A stretch of 64,000 bases of DNA from CAZRHR01 sp964578885 (GTDB lineage: Bacteria; Bacteroidota; Bacteroidia; CAIKAF01). The translations under genes were made by a program, and so were the position numbers. The stretch is from the NCBI GenBank assembly GCA_964578885.1, contig CAZOEO010000006.1:62001-126000 (forward strand), read 5' to 3'. The notes under the pieces were generated by a model that was not told the origin of the DNA, made no database searches, and worked only from the letters and a program-made list of their open reading frames with translations. Of this stretch, positions 62,251 to 64,000 are shown piece by piece (positions within the stretch are counted from its first letter, which is position 1; each line of letters opens with the position of its first letter).

Positions 62251-62793
62251 ATGATAGGTGACAAAATCACCTACAAAAAAAACGCAAGCAGCCTGCGCGT
62301 ATTTATTCGAGCCTCCTCCAGAGGAGATAAAGCGAAAACGCAGGCCATGCTACAAAGATTGAAAATCCTGCTCGTCTGCGGAGTTTTATTGATTCCAGTT
62401 GTCATTATTTCCCTTAAAACGGAATACAGAATTTGGAGTCTAGCCCTTTCTGCTTTTTGGTTCATTATCACCACCCGGCTATACTCTATTTACAAGTATA
62501 GGGAATCGGGCACAGAACAGTTGTATCTTAAAGACAACAGCCTAAAATATAGTGCTGTTTTTGAATTATTCGGATTCAAATTCCATCTTGGTAAAAAACA
62601 TGTTGCCCTGCCTGTGGAAATTCTCGTAAATCCTAAACCAGAAGTACTTCATGGCCTTCATGGTATGGAAAACGACATGAACAAAGTGGTGACCATCTCG
62701 GACACGGGAAAAGGACAGGTACTCAAATTGCGCATGGAAGAAAAATCCGGCCAGGAACTTAAAAAACTGATTACCGATTTTATGGTTCAGTAA
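62251..62793 (+). CDS. Two-helix membrane protein of unknown function, paralogue 2
   Basis: The protein is 180 residues from ATG 62251; a GTG at 62230 would add seven residues. Two membrane helices (about residues 40-58 and 63-80) precede a C-terminal beta-rich region with conserved PVEILVNPKPEVL. It resembles the protein at 47300-47863 in layout and in the IRASSRGDKAK segment before the helices. Function unknown; both may belong to one Bacteroidota family. Confidence 0.65.
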   Translation: MIGDKITYKKNASSLRVFIRASSRGDKAKTQAMLQRLKILLVCGVLLIPVVIISLKTEYRIWSLALSAFWFIITTRLYSIYKYRESGTEQLYLKDNSLKYSAVFELFGFKFHLGKKHVALPVEILVNPKPEVLHGLHGMENDMNKVVTISDTGKGQVLKLRMEEKSGQELKKLITDFMVQ

Positions 62794-62832
62794 ACAAGTA
62801 GTGCGGCTTCTTGTTATTTTCGAAATGACGAT

Positions 62833-62997
62833 ATGTTCCTAAAACAATTATTGCATTACCTCAATCCCCTTACACTTTTCAGGAAAGGAGAAAGTAAAAC
62901 CAACATCAACCTCCGCATGATGCATGGAATCAATCGGATTTCCATTTTCATGTTTTTGTTTTGTCTGGTGGTTATGGCCATTAAATTTTTACGCTAG
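62833..62997 (+). CDS. Small DUF6728-like membrane protein
   Basis: The gene codes for 54 residues. The N-terminus MFLKQLLHYLNPLTLF and the INLRMMHGINRISIFMFLFCLVVMAIKF core resemble the short DUF6728 family of Bacteroidota, with one C-terminal membrane helix. It follows the membrane protein gene by 39 bases on the same strand. Its 3' end overlaps the convergent M16 gene by 17 bases. Function unknown. Confidence 0.7.
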   Translation: MFLKQLLHYLNPLTLFRKGESKTNINLRMMHGINRISIFMFLFCLVVMAIKFLR

Positions 62998-64000
62998 ACG
63001 GCCCGGCTACGGCAGTAATCCACTGGCTTGAATGTAAATACAGATTGGCCAGTCGAATCAAATCTTCCGGCTGTGTTTGCATCATTTTTTCCACCAAATA
63101 TCTATCGTGACTTAGGTCTTCCCCTAACAACCACGCATTTCTGAATTTAGCTGTCTGACGAAACGGGCCATCCAAAGCACGTAAATACGCGCCTGATAAA
63201 TAGTTTTTTACGATATCCAATTCGGCCGCTCCCACAGGTTCCGACCGAAGCCGTTTCATTTCATGCTCAATCTCGTCGAGGGTGGCGGAAGTAACCTCCG
63301 CGCCTACTTCTGCTTGAATGAACACAAAACTCCCCCCCTTGTATCCGTAACACCAGCGCCAATGCCGTAGGTATATCCTTTTTCTTCACGGATATTTTTC
63401 ATCAGCCTTGAGCCAAAATATCCGCCAAAAAGGGTGGTTAAGAAACGAAAACCCGCATAGTCAGGCGATTGCCTGGAAGGTGCTTTTACTCCCATGACCA
63501 CCGCCGATTGCAATGCACCTTCTACAGGAACAAAAATGCGGCCGGGTGTCGTATTGGCCACCACCCGGGTATTCGTCTCATACCGGGTCTGTGACGTTGC
63601 CCGAAGATGCGACTGTACAAGCTGAATATCATCTTCATCCAGGCCGCCACTAAGCAAAAAATCCGGAGCGACAGATTGCATCAAAGTCTGCGCTGTATCT
63701 ACCACGGCGGCCCTGTGAATGCCTTCAAAATCTTTTTCCCCGGCCTGGATGCCGTAAGCATGGCCTTTAAATAATTCTTTTCTTGCGGCCGTTCTGGCCT
63801 GCCAATCAACTTGTTTTTGCTGAATCCGGAATCCGGTCATTTCCTGTTCCACTACCCGTTCTATTTCCTTTTCGGGAAAAACGGAAGACCAGACCAACTC
63901 ATCCATCAATGGCAATAAAGCCGGCAAATGCTTTGTAAGGCCGGAAACCGCCACGGATACATAATCTCTGGACGATTGTCTTTCCAACCTTGCACCCATG
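62981..64000 (-). pseudogene. M16 (insulinase-like) peptidase, C-terminal half, frameshifted and cut by the window edge
   Basis: Two frames read as one M16 family C-terminal domain. The upstream frame (to 63304) has ERVVEQEMTGFRIQQ, VVANTTPGRIFVPVEGALQSAVV, FGGYFGSRLMKNIREEKGYTYGIGAG. The downstream frame continues SFVFIQAEVGAEVTSATLDEIEHEMKRL. The break is at a G7 run (C7 on the plus strand, near 63333-63338); one more G restores TRGGSFVF. It could be a sequencing error, a phase-variable tract or a true mutation. The zinc-binding N-terminal half of M16 lies outside the window. Confidence 0.75.

Noticed and set aside
1..64000. CRISPR array, rRNA, tRNA, prophage
   Set aside because: I saw no regularly spaced short repeats, no tRNA cloverleaf, no rRNA and no phage structural gene.

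Overview
The window is chromosomal DNA from a member of the Bacteroidota. The supporting signs are several type IX secretion (T9SS) C-terminal sorting domains, a choice-of-anchor L protein with a gliding-motility-type tail, DUF2911, DUF4199 and DUF6728 proteins, a Rho factor with a long charged N-terminal insert, and many genes preceded by the Bacteroidota -7 promoter element TAnnTTTG. The genus cannot be fixed from what is visible.

Layout. 1-4.1 kb: a periplasmic PpiC-type foldase (cut by the left edge) and the Kdo pair kdsA-kdsD. 4.4-5.5 kb: a decayed HsdR_N-type nuclease gene. 5.7-11.4 kb: htpG-yidD, then an rRNA methyltransferase, a MATE exporter and a small methyltransferase. 11.5-19.1 kb: DUF2911, zinc-ribbon and DUF4199 proteins, rho, a discoidin-like lipoprotein, a VanY-type peptidase and a secreted protein. 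19.1-27.0 kb: an A+T-rich accessory block. 27-39.4 kb: a PLP enzyme and outer-membrane protein, an amino-acid permease / sugar dehydrogenase / CPBP protease operon, priA-pfkA, and the phenylacetyl-CoA epoxidase genes paaABCD. 39.4-39.9 kb: a probable structured small RNA. 39.9-56 kb: surface and secreted proteins (choice-of-anchor L, CsgG and LPP20 lipoproteins, CapA, a large subtilase), SUI1, rplS and a universal stress protein. 56-64 kb: a desaturase, a GH3/beta-lactamase fusion, glyA, small membrane proteins and a frameshifted M16 peptidase cut by the right edge.

The most interesting region is 19.8-26.9 kb. Two almost identical 141-bp repeats flank a lincosamide-nucleotidyltransferase-like gene. 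A third, different structured site closes a block holding a type III restriction-modification pair and a KwaA/KwaB-like (Kiwa) pair. Each block starts with GTT plus a variable extension, and its reverse complement opens the repeat at the block's other end (10-bp and 9-bp matches). This is the signature of integron attC sites and gene cassettes. It suggests an integrase-less cassette array with one ordinary 1.07-kb resistance cassette and one very large 5.9-kb anti-phage cassette.

A second notable signal is at 39.69-39.84 kb: a Bacteroidota-type promoter, four successive hairpins and a terminator with no gene between them. Two genes carry reading-frame lesions (4379-5453 and 62981-64000). Several genes have a -7 element only 4-6 bases before the start codon, which suggests leaderless mRNAs.
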